From Paenibacillus sp. FSL K6-1330 (GTDB lineage: Bacteria; Bacillota; Bacilli; Paenibacillales; Paenibacillaceae), in contig NZ_CP150269.1 in NCBI RefSeq assembly GCF_037976825.1, forward strand, positions 3,175,501 to 3,239,500: 64,000 bases of DNA, written 5' to 3'. The position numbers and the translations under genes are program-made. Of the stretch, positions 52,433 to 60,329 are shown one piece after another. How positions within the stretch are numbered: the stretch's first letter is position 1; each line of letters starts with the position of its first letter. The notes beneath the pieces are model-generated. The model made no database searches and was not told where the DNA came from. It saw only the letters and a list, made by a program, of their open reading frames with translations.

Positions 52433-53224
52433 ATGATGAAAAACAAGATGAAAGTCGCATTATTTCTCGCAGCAACGATGATGGTCGGATCCGCGAATGT
52501 TTACGCAGCAAGTAATGCAACTACATTTGTTCCACAGATGACAGCAGCGGTTTCTTCTGCCATACCGGAGAATACATCCGTTTCGTTTGATGATCGTATC
52601 AACGAGTTGAGTGACAAACTTAAGGCAGGACAGATGGTTGCCTATTATGTTGCTGACCAGGAATATAACCGTCTAGATGAAATCTATTTTACGTCTAAAG
52701 GCTTTGCTTATACGAAGTATGCGGACTATGTGGCGAAGGCAAAGGCCATGAACGCTCCAACCCTAACCAAGCCTGCTGACTTGCCGAAGAGTTATTCTTT
52801 TCAAAACGCGATTATATTCTTAAAGAGTCCTGAAAGAACGTCCAGCTTGTACGAGGAGATTGATCAGGAATTGAAGGAGAAGGCCGCAAACGGCGAGAAG
52901 TTCGTATACTCCGACATCATGAAGTCAAATGAAGCGTCCGCGGCGATCTTGAATTTTGATAAGGGAAAAGTAAAGCTTCAAGTCACAGCAAGTTATATTG
53001 TTCCTGAACAGCCAATAGGTGGAACGCCAGTGCCACAGGAGAAACCGAACGAGAAAAAGGAAACCATTGTCATTAACGGAGTGGAATGTGTCTACACCGC
53101 CGACTCCAAGGGAAGGGATCACCTGGATTGGGTGGATGAGGAGCAACAGATTCGTTACAGCATTTGGACGGAGAGCGCCAAATCGGATGTGCTGAACTAT
53201 GCTAAGAAAATGATTGCGAAGTAA
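52433..53224 (+). CDS. Secreted paralogue of the anti-sigma outer domain
   Basis: A 263-residue protein with a signal peptide (NKMKVALFLAATMMVGSANV then YAAS). The mature part repeats the outer domain of the anti-sigma in the same order. LKAGQMVAYYVADQEYNRLD matches LKPGEQAVYYIKD, KYADYVAKAKAMNAPTLTKP matches NYQELAKEIEEKGAPVLQEP, and EEIDQELKEKAANGEKF matches KVLADELKAQAEKSDEE. AAAGGAG lies 13 nt before ATG 52433. It has its own sigma-type promoter. It may compete for, deliver or report the same ligand as the anti-sigma (inference). Confidence 0.8.
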   Translation: MMKNKMKVALFLAATMMVGSANVYAASNATTFVPQMTAAVSSAIPENTSVSFDDRINELSDKLKAGQMVAYYVADQEYNRLDEIYFTSKGFAYTKYADYVAKAKAMNAPTLTKPADLPKSYSFQNAIIFLKSPERTSSLYEEIDQELKEKAANGEKFVYSDIMKSNEASAAILNFDKGKVKLQVTASYIVPEQPIGGTPVPQEKPNEKKETIVINGVECVYTADSKGRDHLDWVDEEQQIRYSIWTESAKSDVLNYAKKMIAK

Positions 53225-53356
53225 GTCTTCGCCATAAGAATCCGGATTCATGTTGACCCAATTCCTGTTTGTTTTTATTTTTTCCTCTAGAGTCTACGCT
53301 CTTTGATATGACGAGCATAGGATGTTGTGTTCGGAAAAGTAAAGGAGGTTGGAACA

Positions 53357-53476
53357 ATGGGTGAAGTAGCTGGATATGGTGGCGGAGGATACGGATCATC
53401 TGTTGGAGCAGTACTGGTTCTCTTTATTCTCTTGGTCATTATCGTTTCTGCTTTTGGATTTGGATTTGGGGTTTAA
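53357..53476 (+). CDS. YjcZ-family small membrane peptide
   Basis: A 39-residue peptide. AGYGGGGYGSSVGAVLVLFI then LLVIIVSAF: a Gly/Tyr-rich head followed by one hydrophobic helix, as in the YjcZ sporulation-peptide family (PF09680). AAAGGAGGTTGG precedes ATG 53357. Its stop overlaps the stop of the convergent TrpD-like gene by 4 bp. Confidence 0.8.
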   Translation: MGEVAGYGGGGYGSSVGAVLVLFILLVIIVSAFGFGFGV

Positions 53477-54597
53477 TAGGTAATCAAAAAGAAACCCGCA
53501 CCGCTTACTGGTGCGGGTTTCTTCTGTTCAATGCAAAACATGTCTGACGGTTGGCGGGGTCCAACCATCATTCGGGATGGGTTCCAAAGCAAGCTCAGCC
53601 ACTTCCCATACAGCTCCCACGGTTTACCCGAGTCTAGCAGAGCTTTGCAAGTATAGATCCCTTCCTCGACGGATCTTACCTTATCCGCCAAGTGTAAGCG
53701 AACGGCTCCATTCAGCAGAACCTGGTAGACAAAAGCGATGTCCCCCTTACCCTGCAGAACCTGCTCGGTAACGTTAGCTTGTTCGGAGGGGGTCCAGCTT
53801 ATGTCCGGGACGGGCGTATCGAGTCCATACGTTTCTGGATCGATGATCTGGAGGTTGGCTTCACCGTTCTCAACTCGGTAAGTCCGCGAGGGCCGGTGAA
53901 TGAACAGTTCATCCGAGCCTTCACAGCCCTGAATGATGATCGCCTTCCGATATCCGAGTTTCGTGATTAACCGGCTTAAACGGTCAAAGACCGTGTTATG
54001 GTACACACCGAAGGTGAGGAACGGGGAATGGGAGTAATTCACAAACTTTTCGGCCGTGTTGAGTACGGTCCGCATACCCAGCTCCTCCCGGATCGGGCGA
54101 AGATGCTTAAGCGGGGGACACCAGTCTTCAGCATGTACATATAATACGCCCGATTGACGGGCAGCGCGGATGGATGATTCCTTTGCCAGTAACGGTCCGG
54201 TTATTCCCTTGGCCGCGAGTATATCCGACAAAGTGATCCCCCATTTCGGGGGCAGTGATGCAGTCCCGTGCAGAGTGACAGGCAGATCAGCAGCAGCCAG
54301 CACAAACGAGGTGGCTAACGTAGAGAAAAAGGAGGACTTTCTGCCATCATAAGGTCCTGCGCAGTCTACACCCTCATGTACAAACGAACGGTCCGCATAT
54401 TTACGGCCAACCTTCACGAATGCCTCCAATTCTTCCACACTTTCCATTTTGATGCGTTCCGCAATGAAAAAGGCACCGATCTGTGCAGGGGTTGCCTTCA
54501 ATCCGAGAATCGATTCTGCAGCCTGCAGCGCTTCCTCGTAAGTCAGGTCACGCGCGCCTCGTTTGCCGCGGCCGACTTCTTTTAATAAGTGGATCAT
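53473..54597 (-). CDS. TrpD-like (anthranilate phosphoribosyltransferase family, TrpD2/YbiB-type) protein
   Basis: A 374-residue protein. The N-terminal helical domain is LTYEEALQAAESILGLKATP then AQIGAFFIAERIKMES. The PRPP loop G-T-G-G-D of true TrpD is replaced by CAGPYDGRKSSFF, as in TrpD2-type proteins, with LPVTLHG after it. No trp genes are nearby. It overlaps the ANTAR gene by 4 bp and is divergent from nirB, so it belongs to the nitrite regulon. Its role there is unknown. The C-terminal KKPAPVSGAGFF is coded by the terminator hairpin and may be a late extension. Confidence 0.8.
   Translation of the reverse strand: MIHLLKEVGRGKRGARDLTYEEALQAAESILGLKATPAQIGAFFIAERIKMESVEELEAFVKVGRKYADRSFVHEGVDCAGPYDGRKSSFFSTLATSFVLAAADLPVTLHGTASLPPKWGITLSDILAAKGITGPLLAKESSIRAARQSGVLYVHAEDWCPPLKHLRPIREELGMRTVLNTAEKFVNYSHSPFLTFGVYHNTVFDRLSRLITKLGYRKAIIIQGCEGSDELFIHRPSRTYRVENGEANLQIIDPETYGLDTPVPDISWTPSEQANVTEQVLQGKGDIAFVYQVLLNGAVRLHLADKVRSVEEGIYTCKALLDSGKPWELYGKWLSLLWNPSRMMVGPRQPSDMFCIEQKKPAPVSGAGFFLITY
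53491..53523. terminator. Bidirectional terminator inside the 3' end of the TrpD-like gene
   Basis: AAACCCGCACC (53492-53502) pairs with GGTGCGGGTTT (53510-53520). It ends the YjcZ-type transcript, and it encodes part of the last residues of the TrpD-like protein. Confidence 0.8.
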
Positions 54598-55217
54598 AAT
54601 TTTTTTGCACCTCCTGAACCGGTCTCCTGGAGCAATTGATACAACTTAACGATCGAGGTTGCGACATCCACCATTCTTTTTCTTTCATTCATCGCCTGTC
54701 TGCGCAGGACATCGTATGCTTCGGATTCCGAAATATTTTTCATCTTGCATAGAATGCCTTTGGCCATATCAATCCATTTTCGCTCTTCAATGCGGGCAAG
54801 GAGCTGTGTTCTTTCATTATGCCACTGCTCTCGTTCGTAAAAATGCTTGCAACTAAAATGCAGCGTCCAATGCAGCTCATGCTCTTTCATAGTGGGAAAT
54901 AAAAGTCCATCAACTGTAACATCATCCTCACATGCTTCGAGAGATTGTGAAGCGGCATGATCGCTGCACCACCACAGAACCGGAACGCGTTTTTGCTGAT
55001 CGAGGGTGCCGGACCACGATTTGATTGCGGCAACCGGGAGGTGGAGAATCGTTCCGTCTGCTTCCATGATTTCGGCCAGCGCTTGCTTCTCACTGCAGGC
55101 AAGGTGGACCTTGTAGCCATATGAACGAAGGATAAACTCCGGAAGAAGCGCCTTGGCATCTGTGCCACTTCGCTCTGATGCAGGGACCGGATGGTGAATA
55201 ACCAGCAATGAACGCAT
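54594..55217 (-). CDS. ANTAR-domain antitermination regulator (NasT-like)
   Basis: A 207-residue protein. An N-terminal receiver-like region lacks the usual acidic pair and a clear phospho-Asp. The C-terminal ANTAR domain is IEERKWIDMAKGILCKMKNI then SESEAYDVLRRQAMNERKRM. ANTAR proteins bind paired hexaloop RNA hairpins and prevent termination. Such a target is found in the nirB leader at 55418-55457. Divergent from nirB, and co-transcribed with the TrpD-like gene. Confidence 0.9.
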   Translation of the reverse strand: MRSLLVIHHPVPASERSGTDAKALLPEFILRSYGYKVHLACSEKQALAEIMEADGTILHLPVAAIKSWSGTLDQQKRVPVLWWCSDHAASQSLEACEDDVTVDGLLFPTMKEHELHWTLHFSCKHFYEREQWHNERTQLLARIEERKWIDMAKGILCKMKNISESEAYDVLRRQAMNERKRMVDVATSIVKLYQLLQETGSGGAKKL

Positions 55218-55289
55218 GGATTGACGCTCCTTTCATAACATAAATGATATCCTGTCAGAGTTTAAGCTGATAGCACAAAGTAGATTTTA

Positions 55290-55306
55290 TGTTAAATTAT
55301 ATAACA
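55290..55306. promoter_or_regulatory. GlnR/TnrA-type box 1
   Basis: TGTTA-N7-TAACA matches the TGTNA-N7-TNACA consensus exactly, within a 9-bp perfect inverted repeat TTTATGTTA/TAACATAAA (55286-55310). It lies between the ANTAR gene and nirB. Confidence 0.75.
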
Positions 55307-55352
55307 TAAATCACAGGTGAATGTCGACATTTAATAAAATTTCTATATTTCA

Positions 55353-55369
55353 TGTTAAATATGTTGACA
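55353..55369 (+). promoter_or_regulatory. GlnR/TnrA-type box 2 overlapping the nirB -35
   Basis: TGTTA-N7-TGACA matches TGTNA-N7-TNACA. It overlaps the -35 hexamer and is centred 63 bp (about six turns) from box 1. Confidence 0.7.
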
Positions 55370-55393
55370 ATGAGTTTGGGTGTAGTGTATATT
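55364..55393 (+). promoter_or_regulatory. nirB promoter
   Basis: TTGACA (55364-55369), 18-nt spacer, TATATT (55388-55393). Transcription would start near 55400, about 180 nt before nirB, leaving room for the leader attenuator. Confidence 0.65.
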
Positions 55394-55417
55394 TCCCTCA
55401 AGAACTTTAGATTTCCC

Positions 55418-55519
55418 GGATACAACGGTGTATCCATTAGCGGCAAAGAAGCCTGCTTTCGTTCCTGGTAAGAGTGTGCCTACTCTACTGGAGCGAATGC
55501 AGGCTATTTTAATTTCTTT
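55418..55519 (+). promoter_or_regulatory. ANTAR-responsive leader: two hexaloop hairpins plus terminator
   Basis: P1 is GGATAC-AACGGT-GTATCC (55418-55435). P2 is AGCGGC-AAAGAA-GCC(T)GCT (55439-55457). Both loops are six nt with A at position 1 and G at position 4, the ANTAR target rule. The 3' arm of P2 is the 5' arm of a terminator: GCCTGCTTTCGTTCC (55451-55465) with GGAGCGAATGCAGGC (55490-55504), then TATTTTAATTTCTTT. P2 and terminator are mutually exclusive. Confidence 0.85.
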
Positions 55520-55579
55520 AAGGCTTCTGATGCATGAACAAGTACATTCTAAGGTGTTAGACGGAGGGGAGCGCAAACC

Positions 55580-58012
55580 ATGACAAAAAAGAAGTTAGTC
55601 ATGATCGGGAATGGTATGGCAGGGGTACGGGCAATTGAGCATTTGATTAAGCTTGCGCCTGACGCTTATGAGATTACGATATTCGGATCGGAGCCTCATC
55701 CAAACTACAACCGCATCATGCTGTCATCTGTCCTGGCAGGTGGTACCGATATGAAGGAAATCATCATCAATGATTGGGATTGGTATAAGGAGAATCGGAT
55801 CCAGTTATATGCGGGTCATACGGTAACACGGATCGACACCCAGAATCGTCAAGTCTTTTCCGATCAAGGAACTGTTGCTGACTATGATGTATTGATTATA
55901 GCCACCGGTTCCAATCCATTTATGCTGCCTTTGCCTGGTGCCGACAAGGAAGGCGTTATCGCATTCCGGGATATCAAGGACTGTGAAACGATGGTGAAGA
56001 CATCGCAGCAATACAAGAAGGCGGCGGTTATCGGCGGGGGTCTGCTGGGTCTGGAAGCTGCTAGAGGGCTTCTGCATTTGGGCATGGATGTATCCGTGGT
56101 TCACCTTAACCCCTATCTTATGGAACGGCAATTGGACGAAACGGCGGCCAGAATGCTGCAGCGTGAACTTGAAACCCAAGGAATGAAATTTCTGCTGAGT
56201 AAAAATTCGGAATCCATCTCAGGGCGGAAGCGGGTGAAGGCACTCCATTTTACGGACGGGAGCCGTGTCGATACCGATCTGATCGTGATGGCCGTCGGGA
56301 TTAAGCCGAACGTTTCCTTGGCACAGTCCTCAGGGGTTGAAGTGCATCGCGGAATCATGGTTAACGACTATATGGAGACGAATATCCCCGGTATCTATGC
56401 GGTGGGCGAATGCGCTGAGCATCGAGGAATCGCTTATGGTCTTGTGTCACCACTATACGAACAGGGAGCAGTTCTTGCCAAGCATCTGGCGGGTGTGGAG
56501 ACGAGTGGATACGCCGGTTCCGTAACGTCAACGAAACTAAAGGTATCCGGCGTGGATGTGTTCTCGGCAGGTCATTTTTCAGACCCGGAAGGAACAAGAT
56601 CGATGCGATATCAAGATGAAGTTGATGGAGTATACAAAAAAATCGTGATCCGCGAAGACCGACTTATCGGAGCCGTTATGTTCGGCGATACGGGGGATGG
56701 CCCAAAGCTGTTCTCACTTATGAAAAGCGGCGAGTCAATCAAGGGCCGAGAGAAGGAGCTTCTGTTAGGCTTCACGGGTCATGCCAGTACCGTATCGACG
56801 GAACAGCGGCTGGCTCAGCTGGCGGATGATGAGATCATTTGCGGCTGTAACGGCGTATCGAAAGAAGCGATAAAAAATGCCATTCTTACGAAAAATTGCA
56901 ACACCGTTGCTTCCGTTAAAGCTTGTACAAAAGCATCGGGATCCTGCGGCGGCTGCAAACCGCTCGTTGAGGGACTGGTTCAGTTATACGCCGGAGATGC
57001 AGCAGGGGAGCCCGTGAAAGAAGGGATATGCGGGTGTACATCGCTAGGACGGGATGAAATTATCAGCGAGATAACCCGTCTTGGACTTGGAACCGTCAAA
57101 GAAGTGATGAATGTGCTGGGATGGGACAATCCGGAGGGATGTTCTAAATGCCGGCCATCCTTGAACTACTATTTGGGCATGCTGTTTCCGGAATCCTACG
57201 TGGATGAGAAGGAATCCCGCTTCACGAACGAGCGATACCATGCCAACATTCAGAAAGATGGCACCTATTCCGTTGTTCCCAGAATATATGGCGGGGTGAC
57301 GTCGCCTTCGGAGTTAAAGAAAATTGCAGAGATTGCGGAAAAATTCGATGTCCCGATGGTTAAGATTACAGGCGGACAACGGATCGACTTGCTTGGCGTT
57401 AAGAAGGAGGATCTGCCGAAGATGTGGGAGGAGCTGGATATGCCTTCCGGTTATGCTTACGGTAAAGCCCTCCGTACCGTTAAAACTTGCGTGGGGTCCA
57501 CGTTTTGCCGATTCGGCACCCAGGATTCCATAGGCCTGGGTGTGCGCTTGGAGAAAGAGTTTGAGCGGCTGTGCACCCCGGCTAAAGTGAAACTCGCGGT
57601 TTCCGGATGTCCTAGAAATTGTGCAGAAGCGACCATCAAGGATTTTGGAGTCGTAGCGATTGATGGCGGATGGGAACTGCACGTAGGCGGTAATGGAGGC
57701 GTTCGTGTTCGGGCAACGGAGTTATTATGCATCGTGAAGACGGAAGATGAGGTGCTCGAATGGGCCGGGGCATTTATCCAATACTATCGGGAAAACGCGC
57801 AGTGGAATGAGCGGACATCGGTTTGGATCGAGCGAGTAGGCTTGGACCATGTGAAAAAAACATTAGAGAAGAAGGAGGACCGCGTCGCGCTCTTCTCGAG
57901 AATAAAGCTGGCTTTAAGCAAGCAGAAGGATCCGTGGAAGGAAATTACGTCGGACAGCGGGCTTCGTAAAAACTTCGTGCCTTTGCCTGATGCTGAACCT
58001 GTGACGAAATAG
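55580..58012 (+). CDS. nirB: Assimilatory nitrite reductase [NAD(P)H], large subunit
   Basis: An 810-residue cytoplasmic enzyme reducing nitrite to ammonium. In order: an FAD/NAD(P)H reductase domain (KLVMIGNGMAGVRAIEHL; second dinucleotide fold KAAVIGGGLLGLEAARGL), BFD-like [2Fe-2S] domains (CGCNGVSKEAI, SCGGC; then CGCTSLGRDEII, CSKC), a ferredoxin-like half-domain, and the siroheme-[4Fe-4S] site TCVGSTFCRFGT and CPRNCAEA. GGAGGGGAG precedes ATG 55580. First gene of nirB-nirD-nirC-sumT. Confidence 0.95.
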   Translation: MTKKKLVMIGNGMAGVRAIEHLIKLAPDAYEITIFGSEPHPNYNRIMLSSVLAGGTDMKEIIINDWDWYKENRIQLYAGHTVTRIDTQNRQVFSDQGTVADYDVLIIATGSNPFMLPLPGADKEGVIAFRDIKDCETMVKTSQQYKKAAVIGGGLLGLEAARGLLHLGMDVSVVHLNPYLMERQLDETAARMLQRELETQGMKFLLSKNSESISGRKRVKALHFTDGSRVDTDLIVMAVGIKPNVSLAQSSGVEVHRGIMVNDYMETNIPGIYAVGECAEHRGIAYGLVSPLYEQGAVLAKHLAGVETSGYAGSVTSTKLKVSGVDVFSAGHFSDPEGTRSMRYQDEVDGVYKKIVIREDRLIGAVMFGDTGDGPKLFSLMKSGESIKGREKELLLGFTGHASTVSTEQRLAQLADDEIICGCNGVSKEAIKNAILTKNCNTVASVKACTKASGSCGGCKPLVEGLVQLYAGDAAGEPVKEGICGCTSLGRDEIISEITRLGLGTVKEVMNVLGWDNPEGCSKCRPSLNYYLGMLFPESYVDEKESRFTNERYHANIQKDGTYSVVPRIYGGVTSPSELKKIAEIAEKFDVPMVKITGGQRIDLLGVKKEDLPKMWEELDMPSGYAYGKALRTVKTCVGSTFCRFGTQDSIGLGVRLEKEFERLCTPAKVKLAVSGCPRNCAEATIKDFGVVAIDGGWELHVGGNGGVRVRATELLCIVKTEDEVLEWAGAFIQYYRENAQWNERTSVWIERVGLDHVKKTLEKKEDRVALFSRIKLALSKQKDPWKEITSDSGLRKNFVPLPDAEPVTK

Positions 58013-58024
58013 GGGGAATCCAAA

Positions 58025-58345
58025 ATGACGAAACTTCATGTAGGATATGTGAACGAAATTGATCATAAGGGCTCAAGGACCCTTGAGGTCGGTGGAACGG
58101 AAATCGCGCTGTTCCGTTTATCGGATGGGGATATTCTGGCCGTGGAGAACAAGTGCCCGCATAAAGGAGGCAAGCTTTCGGAGGGAATGGTGTGCGGGAA
58201 GCAGGTGCATTGTCCGCTGCATGATTGGAAGATCGACTTATGCAGCGGGCAGGTTCAAGAGCCGGATACGGGCAATGTAAACACCTACCAGGTAGAAGTT
58301 GACCCGGTGAGCGGCGCGATTTACCTGCAGGATCGTACGGCTTAA
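58025..58345 (+). CDS. nirD: Nitrite reductase small subunit (Rieske type)
   Basis: A 106-residue Rieske-fold protein. The cluster motifs are CPHKGGKLSEG and CPLHDWKIDL (C-x-H...C-x-x-H). It associates with NirB. Starts 12 bp after nirB, with GGGGG bases upstream. Confidence 0.93.
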   Translation: MTKLHVGYVNEIDHKGSRTLEVGGTEIALFRLSDGDILAVENKCPHKGGKLSEGMVCGKQVHCPLHDWKIDLCSGQVQEPDTGNVNTYQVEVDPVSGAIYLQDRTA

Positions 58346-58367
58346 CGCATAAGAGAGGGTGCACGAT

Positions 58368-59243
58368 ATGGATTATGTGAAACCGAATCAGGTAATGAAT
58401 GACATGATCGAGGCCGGTGCTGCGAAAGCCCGGCTGAAGACTTCGCAGATGCTCATCCGCGGCTTGTTGTCAGGCGCCATCCTGGCGTGTGCCACCACGC
58501 TGGCTTTTACCGCTTCAAACCAAACGAATATCCCGATGGTGGGCGCACTCCTATTTCCGGTTGGCTTTGTGATGATTGTACTTCTGGGCTTAGAGTTGGT
58601 AACTGGAAGCTTTGCACTCTTGCCATTAGCCGTCCTGCAAAAGAAGGCTTCAAGTGCTTCCATGCTTGCGAATTATGGATGGGTTATTCTCGGACATGTG
58701 ATAGGCAGTCTGATTTATGGGGGGCTCTATGCTCTTACCGTGACCAAGATGGGGACGGATATGAGCCATCCGCTTGTTCAGATGATCATCGACACGAGCG
58801 AGACGAAGACACTCGGCTATAAGGAGCTGGGCATGAACGGCATGCTGCTGGTGATGATCAAGGCAATGCTCTGCAACTGGATGGTGACGTTAGGCGTTGT
58901 CATGGCGTTTACGTCAAGCTCAACGATAGGAAAAATCGTTGCGATGTGGCTGCCCATCCTGATCTTCTTCGGTCAAGGATTCGAGCATGCCGTGGTTAAT
59001 ATGTTTGTGATTCCGGCGGGCATGATGCTCGGGGCGGATGTCAACATGGCCGATTGGTGGCTCTGGAACCAAATCCCCGTTCTCATAGGTAATTTTATTG
59101 GCGGAGCGGTTTTTACCGGGGCGATGTTGTACTTATCCCAATATGGATTCGGAAAGCGCAGCGAGGTTAAACCGATAGCGAAGACCCAGCATGGACTCAG
59201 GGTTATGGAGGAGACGGCGGTTCCGGTCGATAAAAGACGATGA
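58368..59243 (+). CDS. nirC: Formate/nitrite transporter family protein (NirC-like)
   Basis: A 291-residue FNT channel with six membrane segments. NQVMNDMIEAGAAKARLKTS is the FNT N-terminal helix, and GLELVTGSFALLPLAV and LCNWMVTLGVVMAFTS are the pore loops. Position between nirD and sumT indicates nitrite uptake. ATG 58368 has GAGAGGG upstream; an in-frame GTG at 58359 overlaps that spacing. The C-terminal tail is longer than in E. coli NirC. Confidence 0.9.
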   Translation: MDYVKPNQVMNDMIEAGAAKARLKTSQMLIRGLLSGAILACATTLAFTASNQTNIPMVGALLFPVGFVMIVLLGLELVTGSFALLPLAVLQKKASSASMLANYGWVILGHVIGSLIYGGLYALTVTKMGTDMSHPLVQMIIDTSETKTLGYKELGMNGMLLVMIKAMLCNWMVTLGVVMAFTSSSTIGKIVAMWLPILIFFGQGFEHAVVNMFVIPAGMMLGADVNMADWWLWNQIPVLIGNFIGGAVFTGAMLYLSQYGFGKRSEVKPIAKTQHGLRVMEETAVPVDKRR

Positions 59244-60007
59244 GGCCGGGCATGGTGTATATTGTTGGCGCAGGTCCGGGAGATCCGGAGCTGATCACGC
59301 TGAAAGCCCTCCGGCGTATTCAGGAAGCGGACGTCATTATGTACGATCGACTGGTAAACGATGAGCTGCTGAGTTACTCAAAGAAGGATGCTTTGCTCGT
59401 ATTCTGCGGTAAGGCACCCGGCAGCCATTCCATTCCGCAGGAGAAAATTAACGAGAACATGGTGACTTATGCCCTTACCGGTCATCATGTCGTAAGGCTC
59501 AAGGGAGGCGATCCGCTGATCTTCGGACGAGGTGGCGAAGAGGCGTGCGAATTGGCTGCGCGAGGCATTCCCTTCGAGATCGTGCCCGGCGTTACCTCGG
59601 CTTTGGGCGCAGCCTCCTCCACAGGGATACCTCTGACCCACCGTGGAGCCAGCACTTCGGTAGCTTTTGTCAGCGGAACGAGCTGCCATGGAAACGAACG
59701 AAGCGTGAAGTGGGACTTGCTGGCTCACAGTGTGGATACGCTTGTGGTGTACATGGGCGTCAGCAGAATGGACGACATCTGCAAGGAGATGCTCGCTCAT
59801 GGCAAGCCGCCGTCAACTCCCGTTGCTATCGTTGAACAGGGGACACGGGCAGAGGAGCGAACCATAACGGGAACGCTCGGAACCATCCACAAGATTGCCC
59901 TTCTTATGAACGTGAAGAATCCGGCGCTTCTGATCATCGGTGAAGTTGTGCGAGTGAGGGATCAGCTCCTCAAACTGGCTGCGGAGGCAGAGGAACGAAC
60001 AGGATAA
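59240..60007 (+). CDS. sumT: Uroporphyrinogen-III C-methyltransferase (SUMT)
   Basis: A 255-residue SAM-dependent enzyme making precorrin-2, the first step to siroheme, the NirB prosthetic group. VYIVGAGPGDPELITLKALR then ADVIMYDRLV is the N-terminal signature. VRLKGGDPLIFGRGGEE and GVTSALGAASSTGIPLTHRG follow. It overlaps nirC by 4 bp. No dehydrogenase/ferrochelatase partner is encoded here. Symbols cobA/nasF are also used for this gene. Confidence 0.95.
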   Translation: MRPGMVYIVGAGPGDPELITLKALRRIQEADVIMYDRLVNDELLSYSKKDALLVFCGKAPGSHSIPQEKINENMVTYALTGHHVVRLKGGDPLIFGRGGEEACELAARGIPFEIVPGVTSALGAASSTGIPLTHRGASTSVAFVSGTSCHGNERSVKWDLLAHSVDTLVVYMGVSRMDDICKEMLAHGKPPSTPVAIVEQGTRAEERTITGTLGTIHKIALLMNVKNPALLIIGEVVRVRDQLLKLAAEAEERTG

Positions 60008-60095
60008 AGCTTATGCAGGTGTGAGGACGATGGATGACGAAGCATGAGCATCGTTTAGTACATTGGAACGAAATACAGATACGCTGACAAATAAA

Positions 60096-60132
60096 AGTGA
60101 ACCCTTATCCACTCGGGGTTCACTTTTATTTT
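60096..60132 (+). terminator. Terminator after the nirBDC-sumT operon
   Basis: AAGTGAACCC pairs with GGGGTTCACTT, then TTATTTT. Confidence 0.85.
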
Positions 60133-60219
60133 GGTGTTAAACATGTTTGTGGCACAGGGAAGGCATACACTATATGAATCCGGCAATATGAGGTTCCACG
60201 ATTTCAATTTTAAGCAAGA

Positions 60220-60273
60220 GGGAAACGCTTACACATTGGAGAATATCATGTTTACACAACCAGTCATGATATT
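60220..60273. promoter_or_regulatory. cre-like site and inverted repeat before the flavoprotein gene
   Basis: GGGAAACGCTTACA (60220-60233) fits 12 of 14 positions of the CcpA cre consensus TGWAARCGYTWNCW. AATATCATG (60242-60250) and CATGATATT (60265-60273) form a perfect 9-bp inverted repeat 14 bp apart. Together they suggest carbon control plus a specific regulator. Confidence 0.45.
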
Positions 60274-60329
60274 GCGAGAGTGTTGAAAGTTTTACATGTT
60301 TATATCTGAAAAAAATGGGGGTGGCACAC

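Noticed and set aside
53473..54597. True anthranilate phosphoribosyltransferase TrpD
   Set aside because: The G-T-G-G-D PRPP loop is absent and no trp genes are nearby; the sequence fits the TrpD2-like branch.
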